Of a DNA stretch of 64,000 nt, positions 22,071-37,000 are shown piece by piece. Both the position numbers and the translations under genes were made by a program. The DNA comes from Dendrocalamus latiflorus. Taxonomy: Eukaryota > Streptophyta > Magnoliopsida > Poales > Poaceae. The notes under the pieces were generated by a model. The model ran no database searches and was not told the DNA's origin. It worked only from the letters and a program-made list of their open reading frames with translations. The first letter of the stretch is position 1. The number at the start of each line of letters is the position of its first letter. Where the stretch lies: positions 124,001-188,000 of the forward strand of contig CM029646.1 in assembly GCA_017311315.1 (NCBI GenBank). The letters are read 5' to 3'.

Positions 22071-25000
22071 TGTTCTCCGGAAATGTTGCCTGCTCCTGTG
22101 CAGCTTCACCGTAACCCAGCTATGCTTCACCGGGTGGTTCCATCTCGTAGAAAAAAAGACACTTAGCAACTAGTCCTCACAAAAAGGCGCAACGATCCAC
22201 GAGAGAAGGCGTTTCTTCACCGTGGCATCTCATACAGCCTGTTGCCCATGGTTCTCCGGAAATGTTGCCTGCTCCTGTGCAGCTTCCGTAACCCAGCTAT
22301 GCTTCACCGGGTGGTTCCATCTCGTAGAAAAAATAGACACTTAGCAACTAGTCCTCACAAAAAGGCGCAACGATCCACGAGAGAAGGCGTTTCTTCACCG
22401 TGGCATCTCATACAGCCTGTTGCCCATGGTTCTCCGGAAATGTTGCCTGCTCCTGTGCAGCTTCGCCGTAACCCAGCTATGCTTCACCGGGTGGTTCCAT
22501 CTCGTAGAAAAAATAGACACTTAGCAACTAGTCCTCACAAAAAGGCGCAACGATCCACGAGAGAAGGCGTTTCTTCACCGTGGCATCTCATACAGCCTGT
22601 TGCCCATGGTTCTCCGGAAATGTTGCCTGCTCCTGTGCAGCTTCGCCGTAACCCAGCTATGCTTCACCGGGTGGTTCCATCTCGTAGAAAAAATAGACAC
22701 TTAGCAACTAGTCCTCACAAAAAGGCGCAACGATCCACGAGAGAAGGCGTTTCTTCACCGTGGCATCTCATACAGCCTGTTGCCCATGGTTCTCCGGAAA
22801 TGTTGCCTGCTCCTGTGCAGCTTCGCCGTAACCCAGCTATGCTTCACCGGGTGGTTCCATCTCGTAGAAAAAATAGACACTTAGCAACTAGTCCTCACAA
22901 AAAGGCGCAACGATCCACGAGAGAAGGCGTTTCTTCACCGTGGCATCTCATACAGCCTGTTGCCCATGGTTCTCCGGAAATGTTGCCTGCTCCTGTGCAG
23001 CTTCGCCGTAACCCAGCTATGCTTCACCGGGTGGTTCCATCTCGTAGAAAAAATAGACACTTAGCAACTAGTCCTCACAAAAAGGCGCAACGATCCACGA
23101 GAGAAGGCGTTTCTTCACCGTGGCATCTCATACAGCCTGTTGCCCATGGTTCTCCGGAAATGTTGCCTGCTCCTGTGCAGCTTCGCCGTAACCCAGCTAT
23201 GCTTCACCGGGTGGTTCCATCTCGTAGAAAAAATAGACACTTAGCAACTAGTCCTCACAAAAAGGCGCAACGATCCACGAGAGAAGGCGTTTCTTCACCG
23301 TGGCATCTCATACAGCCTGTTGCCCATGGTTCTCCGGAAATGTTGCCTGCTCCTGTGCAGCTTCCGTAACCCAGCTATGCTTCACCGGGTGGTTCCATCT
23401 CGTAGAAAAAATAGACACTTAGCAACTAGTCCTCACAAAAAGGCGCAACGATCCACGAGAGAAGGCGTTTCTTCACCGTGGCATCTCATACAGCCTGTTG
23501 CCCATGGTTCTCCGGAAATGTTGCCTGCTCCTGTGCAGCTTCGCCGTAACCCAGCTATGCTTCACCGGGTGGTTCCATCTCGTAGAAAAAATAGACACTT
23601 AGCAACTAGTCCTCACAAAAAGGCGCAACGATCCACGAGAGAAGGCGTTTCTTCACCGTGGCATCTCATACAGCCTGTTGCCCATGGTTCTCCGGAAATG
23701 TTGCCTGCTCCTGTGCAGCTTCCGTAACCCAGCTATGCTTCACCGGGTGGTTCCATCTCGTAGAAAAAATAGACACTTAGCAACTAGTCCTCACAAAAAG
23801 GCGCAACGATCCACGAGAGAAGGCGTTTCTTCACCGTGGCATCTCATACAGCCTGTTGCCCATGGTTCTCCGGAAATGTTGCCTGCTCCTGTGCAGCTTC
23901 GCCGTAACCCAGCTATGCTTCACCGGGTGGTTCCATCTCGTAGAAAAAATAGACACTTAGCAACTAGTCCTCACAAAAAGGCGCAACGATCCACGAGAGA
24001 AGGCGTTTCTTCACCGTGGCATCTCATACAGCCTGTTGCCCATGGTTCTCCGGAAATGTTGCCTGCTCCTGTGCAGCTTCGCCGTAACCCAGCTATGCTT
24101 CACCGGGTGGTTCCATCTCGTAGAAAAAATAGACACTTAGCAACTAGTCCTCACAAAAAGGCGCAACGATCCACGAGAGAAGGCGTTTCTTCACCGTGGC
24201 ATCTCATACAGCCTGTTGCCCATGGTTCTCCGGAAATGTTGCCTGCTCCTGTGCAGCTTCGCCGTAACCCAGCTATGCTTCACCGGGTGGTTCCATCTCG
24301 TAGAAAAAATAGACACTTAGCAACTAGTCCTCACAAAAAGGCGCAACGATCCACGAGAGAAGGCGTTTCTTCACCGTGGCATCTCATACAGCCTGTTGCC
24401 CATGGTTCTCCGGAAATGTTGCCTGCTCCTGTGCAGCTTCGCCGTAACCCAGCTATGCTTCACCGGGTGGTTCCATCTCGTAGAAAAAATAGACACTTAG
24501 CAACTAGTCCTCACAAAAAGGCGCAACGATCCACGAGAGAAGGCGTTTCTTCACCGTGGCATCTCATACAGCCTGTTGCCCATGGTTCTCCGGAAATGTT
24601 GCCTGCTCCTGTGCAGCTTCGCCGTAACCCAGCTATGCTTCACCGGGTGGTTCCATCTCGTAGAAAAAATAGACACTTAGCAACTAGTCCTCACAAAAAG
24701 GCGCAACGATCCACGAGAGAAGGCGTTTCTTCACCGTGGCATCTCATACAGCCTGTTGCCCATGGTTCTCCGGAAATGTTGCCTGCTCCTGTGCAGCTTC
24801 GCCGTAACCCAGCTATGCTTCACCGGGTGGTTCCATCTCGTAGAAAAAATAGACACTTAGCAACTAGTCCTCACAAAAAGGCGCAACGATCCACGAGAGA
24901 AGGCGTTTCTTCACCGTGGCATCTCATACAGCCTGTTGCCCATGGTTCTCCGGAAATGTTGCCTGCTCCTGTGCAGCTTCGCCGTAACCCAGCTATGCTT

Positions 25001-28000
25001 CACCGGGTGGTTCCATCTCGAAAAAAAACTAGACACTTAGCAACTAGTCCTCACAAAAAGGCGCAACGATCCACGAGAGAAGGCGTTTCTTCACCGTGGC
25101 ATCTCATACAGCCTGTTGCCCATGGTTCTCCGGAAATGTTGCCTGCTCCTGTGCAGCTTCGCCGTAACCCAGCTATGCTTCACCGGGTGGTTCCATCTCG
25201 TAGAAAAAATAGACACTTAGCAACTAGTCCTCACAAAAAGGCGCAACGATCCACGAGAGAAGGCGTTTCTTCACTGTGGCATCTCATACAGCCTGTTGCC
25301 CATGGTTCTCCGGAAATGTTGCCTGCTCCTGTGCAGCTTCCGTAACCCAGCTATGCTTCACCGGGTGGTTCCATCTCGTAGAAAAAATAGACACTTAGCA
25401 ACTAGTCCTCACAAAAAGGCGCAACGATCCACGAGAGAAGGCGTTTCTTCACCGTGGCATCTCATACAGCCTGTTGCCCATGGTTCTCCGGAAATGCCTG
25501 CTCCTGTGCAGCTTCGCCGTAACCCAGCTATGCTTCACCGGGTGGTTCCATCTCGTAGAAAAAATAGACACTTAGCAACTAGTCCTCACAAAAAGGCGCA
25601 ACGATCCACGAGAGAAGGCGTTTCTTCACCGTGGCATCTCATACAGCCTGTTGCCCATGGTTCTCCGGAAATGTTGCTGCTCCTGTGCAGCTTCGCCGTA
25701 ACCCAGCTATGCTTCACCGGGTGGTTCCATCTCGTAGAAAAAATAGACACTTAGCAACTAGTCCTCACAAAAAGGCGCAACGATCCACGAGAGAAGGCGT
25801 TTCTTCACCGTGGCATCTCATACAGCCTGTTGCCCATGGTTCTCCGGAAATGTTGCCTGCTCCTGTGCAGCTTCGCCGTAACCCAGCTATGCTTCACCGG
25901 GTGGTTCCATCTCGTAGAAAAAATAGACACTTAGCAACTAGTCCTCACAAAAAGGCGCAACGATCCACGAGAGAAGGCGTTTCTTCACCGTGGCATCTCA
26001 TGCCTGTTGCCCATGGTTCTCCGGAAATGTTGCCTGCTCCTGTGCAGCTTCGCCGTAACCCAGCTATGCTTCACCGGGTGGTTCCATCTCGTAGAAAAAA
26101 TAGACACTTAGCAACTAGTCCTCACAAAAAGGCGCAACGATCCACGAGAGAAGGCGTTTCTTCACCGTGGCATCTCATACAGCCTGTTGCCCATGGTTCT
26201 CCGGAAATGTTGCCTGCTCCTGTGCAGCTTCGCCGTAACCCAGCTATGCTTCACCGGGTGGTTCCATCTCGTAGAAAAAATAGACACTTAGCAACTAGTC
26301 CTCACAAAAAGGCGCAACGATCCACGAGAGAAGGCGTTTCTTCACCGTGGCATCTCATACAGCCTGTTGCCCATGGTTCTCCGGAAATGTTGCCTGCTCC
26401 TGTGCAGCTTCGCCGTAACCCAGCTATGCTTCACCGGGTGGTTCCATCTCGTAAAAAAATAGACACTTAGCAACTAGTCCTCACAAAAAGGCGCAACGAT
26501 CCACGAGAGAAGGCGTTTCTTCACCGTGGCATCTCATACAGCCTGTTGCCCATGGTTCTCCGGAAATGTTGCCTGCTCCTGTGCAGCTTCGCCGTAACCC
26601 AGCTATGCTTCACCGGGTGGTTCCATCTCGTAGAAAAAATAGACACTTAGCAACTAGTCCTCACAAAAAGGCGCAACGATCCACGAGAGAAGGCGTTTCT
26701 TCACCGTGGCATCTCATACAGCCTGTTGCCCATGGTTCTCCGGAAATGTTGCCTGCTCCTGTGCAGCTTCGCCGTAACCCAGCTATGCTTCACCGGGTGG
26801 TTCCATCTCGTAGAAAAAATAGACACTTAGCAACTAGTCCTCACAAAAAGGCGCAACGATCCACGAGAGAAGGCGTTTCTTCACCGTGGCATCTCATACA
26901 GCCTGTTGCCCATGGTTCTCCGGAAATGTTGCCTGCTCCTGTGCAGCTTCGCCGTAACCCAGCTATGCTTCACCGGGTGGTTCCATCTCGTAGAAAAAAT
27001 AGACACTTAGCAACTAGTCCTCACAAAAAGGCGCAACGATCCACGAGAGAAGGCGTTTCTTCACCGTGGCATCTCATACAGCCTGTTGCCCATGGTTCTC
27101 CGGAAATGTTGCCTGCTCCTGTGCAGCTTCGCCGTAACCCAGCTATGCTTCACCGGGTGGTTCCATCTCGTAGAAAAAATAGACACTTAGCAACTAGTCC
27201 TCACAAAAAGGCGCAACGATCCACGAGAGAAGGCGTTTCTTCACCGTGGCATCTCATACAGCCTGTTGCCCATGGTTCTCCGGAAATTGCCTGCTCCTGT
27301 GCAGCTTCGCCGTAACCCAGCTATGCTTCACCGGGTGGTTCCATCTCGTAGAAAAAATAGACACTTAGCAACTAGTCCTCACAAAAAGGCGCAACGATCC
27401 ACGAGAGAAGGCGTTTCTTCACCGTGGCATCTCATACAGCCTGTTGCCCATGGTTCTCCGGAAATGTTGCCTGCTCCTGTGCAGCTTCGCCGTAACCCAG
27501 CTATGCTTCACCGGGTGGTTCCATCTCGTAGAAAAAATAGACACTTAGCAACTAGTCCTCACAAAAAGGCGCAACGATCCACGAGAGAAGGCGTTTCTTC
27601 ACCGTGGCATCTCATACAGCCTGTTGCCCATGGTTCTCCGGAAATGTTGCCTGCTCCTGTGCAGCTTCGCCGTAACCCAGCTATGCTTCACCGGGTGGTT
27701 CCATCTCGTAGAAAAAATAGACACTTAGCAACTAGTCCTCACAAAAAGGCGCAACGATCCACGAGAGAAGGCGTTTCTTCACCGTGGCATCTCATACAGC
27801 CTGTTGCCCATGGTTCTCCGGAAATGTTGCCTGCTCCTGTGCAGCTTCCGTAACCCAGCTATGCTTCACCGGGTGGTTCCATCTCGTAGAAAAAATAGAC
27901 ACTTAGCAACTAGTCCTCACAAAAAGGCGCAACGATCCACGAGAGAAGGCGTTTCTTCACCGTGGCATCTCATACAGCCTGTTGCCCATGGTTCTCCGGA

Positions 28001-31000
28001 AATGTTGCCTGCTCCTGTGCAGCTTCCGTAACCCAGCTATGCTTCACCGGGTGGTTCCATCTCGTAGAAAAAATAGACACTTAGCAACTAGTCCTCACAA
28101 AAAGGCGCAACGATCCACGAGAGAAGGCGTTTCTTCACCGTGGCATCTCATACAGCCTGTTGCCCATGGTTCTCCGGAAATGTTGCCTGCTCCTGTGCAG
28201 CTTCGCCGTAACCCAGCTATGCTTCACCGGGTGGTTCCATCTCGTAGAAAAAATAGACACTTAGCAACTAGTCCTCACAAAAAGGCGCAACGATCCACGA
28301 GAGAAGGCGTTTCTTCACCGTGGCATCTCATACAGCCTGTTGCCCATGGTTCTCCGGAAATGTTGCCTGCTCCTGTGCAGCTTCGCCGTAACCCAGCTAT
28401 GCTTCACCGGGTGGTTCCATCTCGTAGAAAAAATAGACACTTAGCAACTAGTCCTCACAAAAAGGCGCAACGATCCACGAGAGAAGGCGTTTCTTCACCG
28501 TGGCATCTCATACAGCCTGTTGCCCATGGTTCTCCGGAAATGTTGCCTGCTCCTGTGCAGCTTCGCCGTAACCCAGCTATGCTTCACCGGGTGGTTCCAT
28601 CTCGAGAAAAAATAGACACTTAGCAACTAGTCCTCACAAAAAGGCGCAACGATCCACGAGAGAAGGCGTTTCTTCACCGTGGCATCTCATACAGCCTGTT
28701 GCCCATGGTTCTCCGGAAATGTTGCCTGCTCCTGTGCAGCTTCGCCGTAACCCAGCTATGCTTCACCGGGTGGTTCCATCTCGTAGAAAAAATAGACACT
28801 TAGCAACTAGTCCTCACAAAAAGGCGCAACGATCCACGAGAGAAGGCGTTTCTTCACCGTGGCATCTCATACAGCCTGTTGCCCATGGTTCTCCGGAAAT
28901 GTTGCCTGCTCCTGTGCAGCTTCCGTAACCCAGCTATGCTTCACCGGGTGGTTCCATCTCGTAGAAAAAATAGACACTTAGCAACTAGTCCTCACAAAAA
29001 GGCGCAACGATCCACGAGAGAAGGCGTTTCTTCACCGTGGCATCTCATACAGCCTGTTGCCCATGGTTCTCCGGAAATGTTGCCTGCTCCTGTGCAGCTT
29101 CGCCGTAACCCAGCTATGCTTCACCGGGTGGTTCCATCTCGTAGAAAAAATAGACACTTAGCAACTAGTCCTCACAAAAAGGCGCAACGATCCACGAGAG
29201 AAGGCGTTTCTTCACCGTGGCATCTCATACAGCCTGTTGCCCATGGTTCTCCGGAAATGTTGCCTGCTCCTGTGCAGCTTCGCCGTAACCCAGCTATGCT
29301 TCACCGGGTGGTTCCATCTCGTAGAAAAAATAGACACTTAGCAACTAGTCCTCACAAAAAGGCGCAACGATCCACGAGAGAAGGCGTTTCTTCACCGTGG
29401 CATCTCATACAGCCTGTTGCCCATGGTTCTCCGGAAATGTTGCCTGCTCCTGTGCAGCTTCCGTAACCCAGCTATGCTTCACCGGGTGGTTCCATCTCGT
29501 AGAAAAAATAGACACTTAGCAACTAGTCCTCACAAAAAGGCGCAACGATCCACGAGAGAAGGCGTTTCTTCACCGTGGCATCTCATACAGCCTGTTGCCC
29601 ATGGTTCTCCGGAAATGTTGCCTGCTCCTGTGCAGCTTCGCCGTAACCCAGCTATGCTTCACCGGGTGGTTCCATCTCGTAGAAAAAATAGACACTTAGC
29701 AACTAGTCCTCACAAAAAGGCGCAACGATCCACGAGAGAAGGCGTTTCTTCACCGTGGCATCTCATACAGCCTGTTGCCCATGGTTCTCCGGAAATGTTG
29801 CCTGCTCCTGTGCAGCTTCGCCGTAACCCAGCTATGCTTCACCGGGTGGTTCCATCTCGTAGAAAAAATAGACACTTAGCAACTAGTCCTCACAAAAAGG
29901 CGCAACGATCCACGAGAGAAGGCGTTTCTTCACCGTGGCATCTCATACAGCCTGTTGCCCATGGTTCTCCGGAAATGCCTGCTCCTGTGCAGCTTCGCCG
30001 TAACCCAGCTATGCTTCACCGGGTGGTTCCATCTCGTAGAAAAAATAGACACTTAGCAACTAGTCCTCACAAAAAGGCGCAACGATCCACGAGAGAAGGC
30101 GTTTCTTCACCGTGGCATCTCATACAGCCTGTTGCCCATGGTTCTCCGGAAATGTTGCCTGCTCCTGTGCAGCTTCGCCGTAACCCAGCTATGCTTCACC
30201 GGGTGGTTCCATCTCGTAGAAAAAATAGACACTTAGCAACTAGTCCTCACAAAAAGGCGCAACGATCCACGAGAGAAGGCGTTTCTTCACCGTGGCATCT
30301 CATACAGCCTGTTGCCCATGGTTCTCCGGAAATGTTGCCTGCTCCTGTGCAGCTTCGCCGTAACCCAGCTATGCTTCACCGGGTGGTTCCATCTCGTAGA
30401 AAAAATAGACACTTAGCAACTAGTCCTCACAAAAAGGCGCAACGATCCACGAGAGAAGGCGTTTCTTCACCGTGGCATCTCATACAGCCTGTTGCCCATG
30501 GTTCTCCGGAAATGTTGCCTGCTCCTGTGCAGCTTCGCCGTAACCCAGCTATGCTTCACCGGGTGGTTCCATCTCGTAGAAAAAATAGACACTTAGCAAC
30601 TAGTCCTCACAAAAAGGCGCAACGATCCACGAGAGAAGGCGTTTCTTCACCGTGGCATCTCATACAGCCTGTTGCCCATGGTTCTCCGGAAATGTTGCCT
30701 GCTCCTGTGCAGCTTCGCCGTAACCCAGCTATGCTTCACCGGGTGGTTCCATCTCGTAGAAAAAATAGACACTTAGCAACTAGTCCTCACAAAAAGGCGC
30801 AACGATCCACGAGAGAAGGCGTTTCTTCACCGTGGCATCTCATACAGCCTGTTGCCCATGGTTCTCCGGAAATGTTGCCTGCTCCTGTGCAGCTTCGCCG
30901 TAACCCAGCTATGCTTCACCGGGTGGTTCCATCTCGTAGAAAAAATAGACACTTAGCAACTAGTCCTCACAAAAAGGCGCAACGATCCACGAGAGAAGGC

Positions 31001-34000
31001 GTTTCTTCACCGTGGCATCTCATACAGCCTGTTGCCCATGGTTCTCCGGAAATGTTGCCTGCTCCTGTGCAGCTTCGCCGTAACCCAGCTATGCTTCACC
31101 GGGTGGTTCCATCTCGTAGAAAAAATAGACACTTAGCAACTAGTCCTCACAAAAAGGCGCAACGATCCACGAGAGAAGGCGTTTCTTCACCGTGGCATCT
31201 CATACAGCCTGTTGCCCATGGTTCTCCGGAAATGCCTGCTCCTGTGCAGCTTCGCCGTAACCCAGCTATGCTTCACCGGGTGGTTCCATCTCGTAGAAAA
31301 AATAGACACTTAGCAACTAGTCCTCACAAAAAGGCGCAACGATCCACGAGAGAAGGCGTTTCTTCACCGTGGCATCTCATACAGCCTGTTGCCCATGGTT
31401 CTCCGGAAATGTTGCCTGCTCCTGTGCAGCTTCGCCGTAACCCAGCTATGCTTCACCGGGTGGTTCCATCTCGTAGAAAAAATAGACACTTAGCAACTAG
31501 TCCTCACAAAAAGGCGCAACGATCCACGAGAGAAGGCGTTTCTTCACCGTGGCATCTCATACAGCCTGTTGCCCATGGTTCTCCGGAAATGTTGCCTGCT
31601 CCTGTGCAGCTTCCGTAACCCAGCTATGCTTCACCGGGTGGTTCCATCTCGTAGAAAAAATAGACACTTAGCAACTAGTCCTCACAAAAAGGCGCAACGA
31701 TCCACGAGAGAAGGCGTTTCTTCACCGTGGCATCTCATACAGCCTGTTGCCCATGGTTCTCCGGAAATGTTGCCTGCTCCTGTGCAGCTTCGCCGTAACC
31801 CAGCTATGCTTCACCGGGTGGTTCCATCTCGTAGAAAAAATAGACACTTAGCAACTAGTCCTCACAAAAAGGCGCAACGATCCACGAGAGAAGGCGTTTC
31901 TTCACCGTGGCATCTCATACAGCCTGTTGCCCATGGTTCTCCGGAAATGTTGCCTGCTCCTGTGCAGCTTCGCCGTAACCCAGCTATGCTTCACCGGGTG
32001 GTTCCATCTCGTAGAAAAAATAGACACTTAGCAACTAGTCCTCACAAAAAGGCGCAACGATCCACGAGAGAAGGCGTTTCTTCACCGTGGCATCTCATAC
32101 AGCCTGTTGCCCATGGTTCTCCGGAAATGTTGCCTGCTCCTGTGCAGCTTCGCCGTAACCCAGCTATGCTTCACCGGGTGGTTCCATCTCGTAGAAAAAA
32201 TAGACACTTAGCAACTAGTCCTCACAAAAAGGCGCAACGATCCACGAGAGAAGGCGTTTCTTCACCGTGGCATCTCATACAGCCTGTTGCCCATGGTTCT
32301 CCGGAAATGTTGCCTGCTCCTGTGCAGCTTCGCCGTAACCCAGCTATGCTTCACCGGGTGGTTCCATCTCGTAGAAAAAATAGACACTTAGCAACTAGTC
32401 CTCACAAAAAGGCGCAACGATCCACGAGAGAAGGCGTTTCTTCACCGTGGCATCTCATACAGCCTGTTGCCCATGGTTCTCCGGAAATGTTGCCTGCTCC
32501 TGTGCAGCTTCCGTAACCCAGCTATGCTTCACCGGGTGGTTCCATCTCGTAGAAAAAATAGACACTTAGCAACTAGTCCTCACAAAAAGGCGCAACGATC
32601 CACGAGAGAAGGCGTTTCTTCACCGTGGCATCTCATACAGCCTGTTGCCCATGGTTCTCCGGAAATGCCTGCTCCTGTGCAGCTTCGCCGTAACCCAGCT
32701 ATGCTTCACCGGGTGGTTCCATCTCGTAGAAAAAATAGACACTTAGCAACTAGTCCTCACAAAAAGGCGCAACGATCCACGAGAGAAGGCGTTTCTTCAC
32801 CGTGGCATCTCATACAGCCTGTTGCCCATGGTTCTCCGGAAATGCTGCCTGCAGCTTCCGTCCCTATGCTTCACCGGGTGGTTCCATCTCGTAGAAAAAA
32901 TAGACACTTAGCAACTAGTCCTCACAAAAAGGCGCAACGATCCACGAGAGAAGGCGTTTCTTCACCGTGGCATCTCATACAGCCTGTTGCCCATGGTTCT
33001 CCGGAAATGTTGCCTGCTCCTGTGCAGCTTCGCCGTAACCCAGCTATGCTTCACCGGGTGGTTCCATCTCGTAAAAAAATAGACACTTAGCAACTAGTCC
33101 TCACAAAAAGGCGCAACGATCCACGAGAGAAGGCGTTTCTTCACCGTGGCATCTCATATAGCCTGTTGCCATGGTTCTCCGGAAATGTGTGCTCCGTGCA
33201 GCTTCCGTAAAATGTTCCTGCTCCTGTGCAGCTTCGCCGTAACCCAGCTATGCTTCACCGGGTGGTTCCATCTCGTAGAAAAAATAGACACTTAGCAACT
33301 AGTCCTCACAAAAAGGCGCAACGATCCACGAGAGAAGGCGTTTCTTCACCGTGGCATCTCATACAGCCTGTTGCCCATGGTTCTCCGGAAATGTTGCCTG
33401 CTCCTGTGCAGCTTCGCCGTAACCCAGCTATGCTTCACCGGGTGGTTCCATCTCGTAGAAAAAATAGACACTTAGCAACTAGTCCTCACAAAAAGGCGCA
33501 ACGATCCACGAGAGAAGGCGTTTCTTCACCGTGGCATCTCATACAGCCTGTTGCCCATGGTTCTCCGGAAATGTTGCCTGCTCCTGTGCAGCTTCGCCGT
33601 AACCCAGCTATGCTTCACCGGGTGGTTCCATCTCGTAGAAAAAATAGACACTTAGCAACTAGTCCTCACAAAAAGGCGCAACGATCCACGAGAGAAGGCG
33701 TTTCTTCACCGTGGCATCTCATACAGCCTGTTGCCCATGGTTCTCCGGAAATGCCTGCTCCTGTGCAGCTTCGCCGTAACCCAGCTATGCTTCACCGGGT
33801 GGTTCCATCTCGTAGAAAAAATAGACACTTAGCAACTAGTCCTCACAAAAAGGCGCAACGATCCACGAGAGAAGGCGTTTCTTCACCGTGGCATCTCATA
33901 CAGCCTGTTGCCCATGGTTCTCCGGAAATGCCTGCTGCCTGTGCAGCTTCCGTAACCCAGCTATGCTTCACCGGGTGGTTCCATCTCGTAGAAAAAATAG

Positions 34001-37000
34001 ACACTTAGCAACTAGTCCTCACAAAAAGGCGCAACGATCCACGAGAGAAGGCGTTTCTTCACCGTGGCATCTCATACAGCCTGTTGCCCATGGTTCTCCG
34101 GAAATGTTGCCTGCTCCTGTGCAGCTTCCGTAACCCAGCTATGCTTCACCGGGTGGTTCCATCTCGTAGAAAAAATAGACACTTTAGTCCTAACAAAAAG
34201 GCGCAACGATCCACGAGAGAAGGCGTTTCTTCACCGTGGCATCTCATACAGCCTGTTGCCCATGGTTCTCCGGAAATGTTGCCTGCTCCTGTGCAGCTTC
34301 GCCGTAACCCAGCTATGCTTCACCGGGTGGTTCCATCTCGTAGAAAAAATAGACACTTAGCAACTAGTCCTCACAAAAAGGCGCAACGATCCACGAGAGA
34401 AGGCGTTTCTTCACCGTGGCATCTCATACAGCCTGTTGCCCATGGTTCTCCGGAAATGTTGCCTGCTCCTGTGCAGCTTCGCCGTAACCCAGCTATGCTT
34501 CACCGGGTGGTTCCATCTCGTAGAAAAAATAGACACTTAGCAACTAGTCCTCACAAAAAGGCGCAACGATCCACGAGAGAAGGCGTTTCTTCACCGTGGC
34601 ATCTCATACAGCCTGTTGCCCATGGTTCTCCGGAAATGTTGCCTGCTCCTGTGCAGCTTCGCCGTAACCCAGCTATGCTTCACCGGGTGGTTCCATCTCG
34701 TAGAAAAAATAGACACTTAGCAACTAGTCCTCACAAAAAGGCGCAACGATCCACGAGAGAAGGCGTTTCTTCACCGTGGCATCTCATACAGCCTGTTGCC
34801 CATGGTTCTCCGGAAATGTTGCCTGCTCCTGTGCAGCTTCCGTAACCCAGCTATGCTTCACCGGGTGGTTCCATCTCGTAGAAAAAATAGACACTTAGCA
34901 ACTAGTCCTCACAAAAAGGCGCAACGATCCACGAGAGAAGGCGTTTCTTCACCGTGGCATCTCATACAGCCTGTTGCCCATGGTTCTCCGGAAATGTTGC
35001 CTGCTCCTGTGCAGCTTCCGTAACCCAGCTATGCTTCACCGGGTGGTTCCATCTCGTAGAAAAAATAGACACTTAGCAACTAGTCCTCACAAAAAGGCGC
35101 AACGATCCACGAGAGAAGGCGTTTCTTCACCGTGGCATCTCATACAGCCTGTTGCCCATGGTTCTCCGGAAATGTTGCCTGCTCCTGTGCAGCTTCCGTA
35201 ACCCAGCTATGCTTCACCGGGTGGTTCCATCTCGTAGAAAAAATAGACACTTAGCAACTAGTCCTCACAAAAAGGCGCAACGATCCACGAGAGAAGGCGT
35301 TTCTTCACCGTGGCATCTCATACAGCCTGTTGCCCATGGTTCTCCGGAAATGTTGCCTGCTCCTGTGCAGCTTCGCCGTAACCCAGCTATGCTTCACCGG
35401 GTGGTTCCATCTCGTAGAAAAAATAGACACTTAGCAACTAGTCCTCACAAAAAGGCGCAACGATCCACGAGAGAAGGCGTTTCTTCACCGTGGCATCTCA
35501 TACAGCCTGTTGCCCATGGTTCTCCGGAAATGTTGCCTGCTCCTGTGCAGCTTCGCCGTAACCCAGCTATGCTTCACCGGGTGGTTCCATCTCGTAGAAA
35601 AAATAGACACTTAGCAACTAGTCCTCACAAAAAGGCGCAACGATCCACGAGAGAAGGCGTTTCTTCACCGTGGCATCTCATACAGCCTGTTGCCCATGGT
35701 TCTCCGGAAATGTTGCCTGCTCCTGTGCAGCTTCGCCGTAACCCAGCTATGCTTCACCGGGTGGTTCCATCTCGTAGAAAAAATAGACACTTAGCAACTA
35801 GTCCTCACAAAAAGGCGCAACGATCCACGAGAGAAGGCGTTTCTTCACCGTGGCATCTCATACAGCCTGTTGCCCATGGTTCTCCGGAAATGTTGCCTGC
35901 TCCTGTGCAGCTTCCGTAACCCAGCTATGCTTCACCGGGTGGTTCCATCTCGTAGAAAAAATAGACACTTAGCAACTAGTCCTCACAAAAAGGCGCAACG
36001 ATCCACGAGAGAAGGCGTTTCTTCACCGTGGCATCTCATACAGCCTGTTGCCCATGGTTCTCCGGAAATGTTGCCTGCTCCTGTGCAGCTTCGCCGTAAC
36101 CCAGCTATGCTTCACCGGGTGGTTCCATCTCGTAAAAAAATAGACACTTAGCAACTAGTCCTCACAAAAAGGCGCAACGATCCACGAGAGAAGGCGTTTC
36201 TTCACCGTGGCATCTCATACAGCCTGTTGCCCATGGTTCTCCGGAAATGCCTGCTCCTGTGCAGCTTCCGTAACCCAGCTATGCTTCACCGGGTGGTTCC
36301 ATCTCGTAGAAAAAATAGACACTTAGCAACTAGTCCTCACAAAAAGGCGCAACGATCCACGAGAGAAGGCGTTTCTTCACCGTGGCATCTCATACAGCCT
36401 GTTGCCCATGGTTCTCCGGAAATGTTGCCTGCTCCTGTGCAGCTTCGCCGTAACCCAGCTATGCTTCACCGGGTGGTTCCATCTCGTAGAAAAAATAGAC
36501 ACTTAGCAACTAGTCCTCACAAAAAGGCGCAACGATCCACGAGAGAAGGCGTTTCTTCACCGTGGCATCTCATACAGCCTGTTGCCCATGGTTCTCCGGA
36601 AATGTTGCCTGCTCCTGTGCAGCTTCGCCGTAACCCAGCTATGCTTCACCGGGTGGTTCCATCTCGTAGAAAAAATAGACACTTAGCAACTAGTCCTCAC
36701 AAAAAGGCGCAACGATCCACGAGAGAAGGCGTTTCTTCACCGTGGCATCTCATACAGCCTGTTGCCCATGGTTCTCCGGAAATGTTGCCTGCTCCTGTGC
36801 AGCTTCGCCGTAACCCAGCTATGCTTCACCGGGTGGTTCCATCTCGTAGAAAAAATAGACACTTAGCAACTAGTCCTCACAAAAAGGCGCAACGATCCAC
36901 GAGAGAAGGCGTTTCTTCACCGTGGCATCTCATACAGCCTGTTGCCCATGGTTCTCCGGAAATGTTGCCTGCTCCTGTGCAGCTTCGCCGTAACCCAGCT

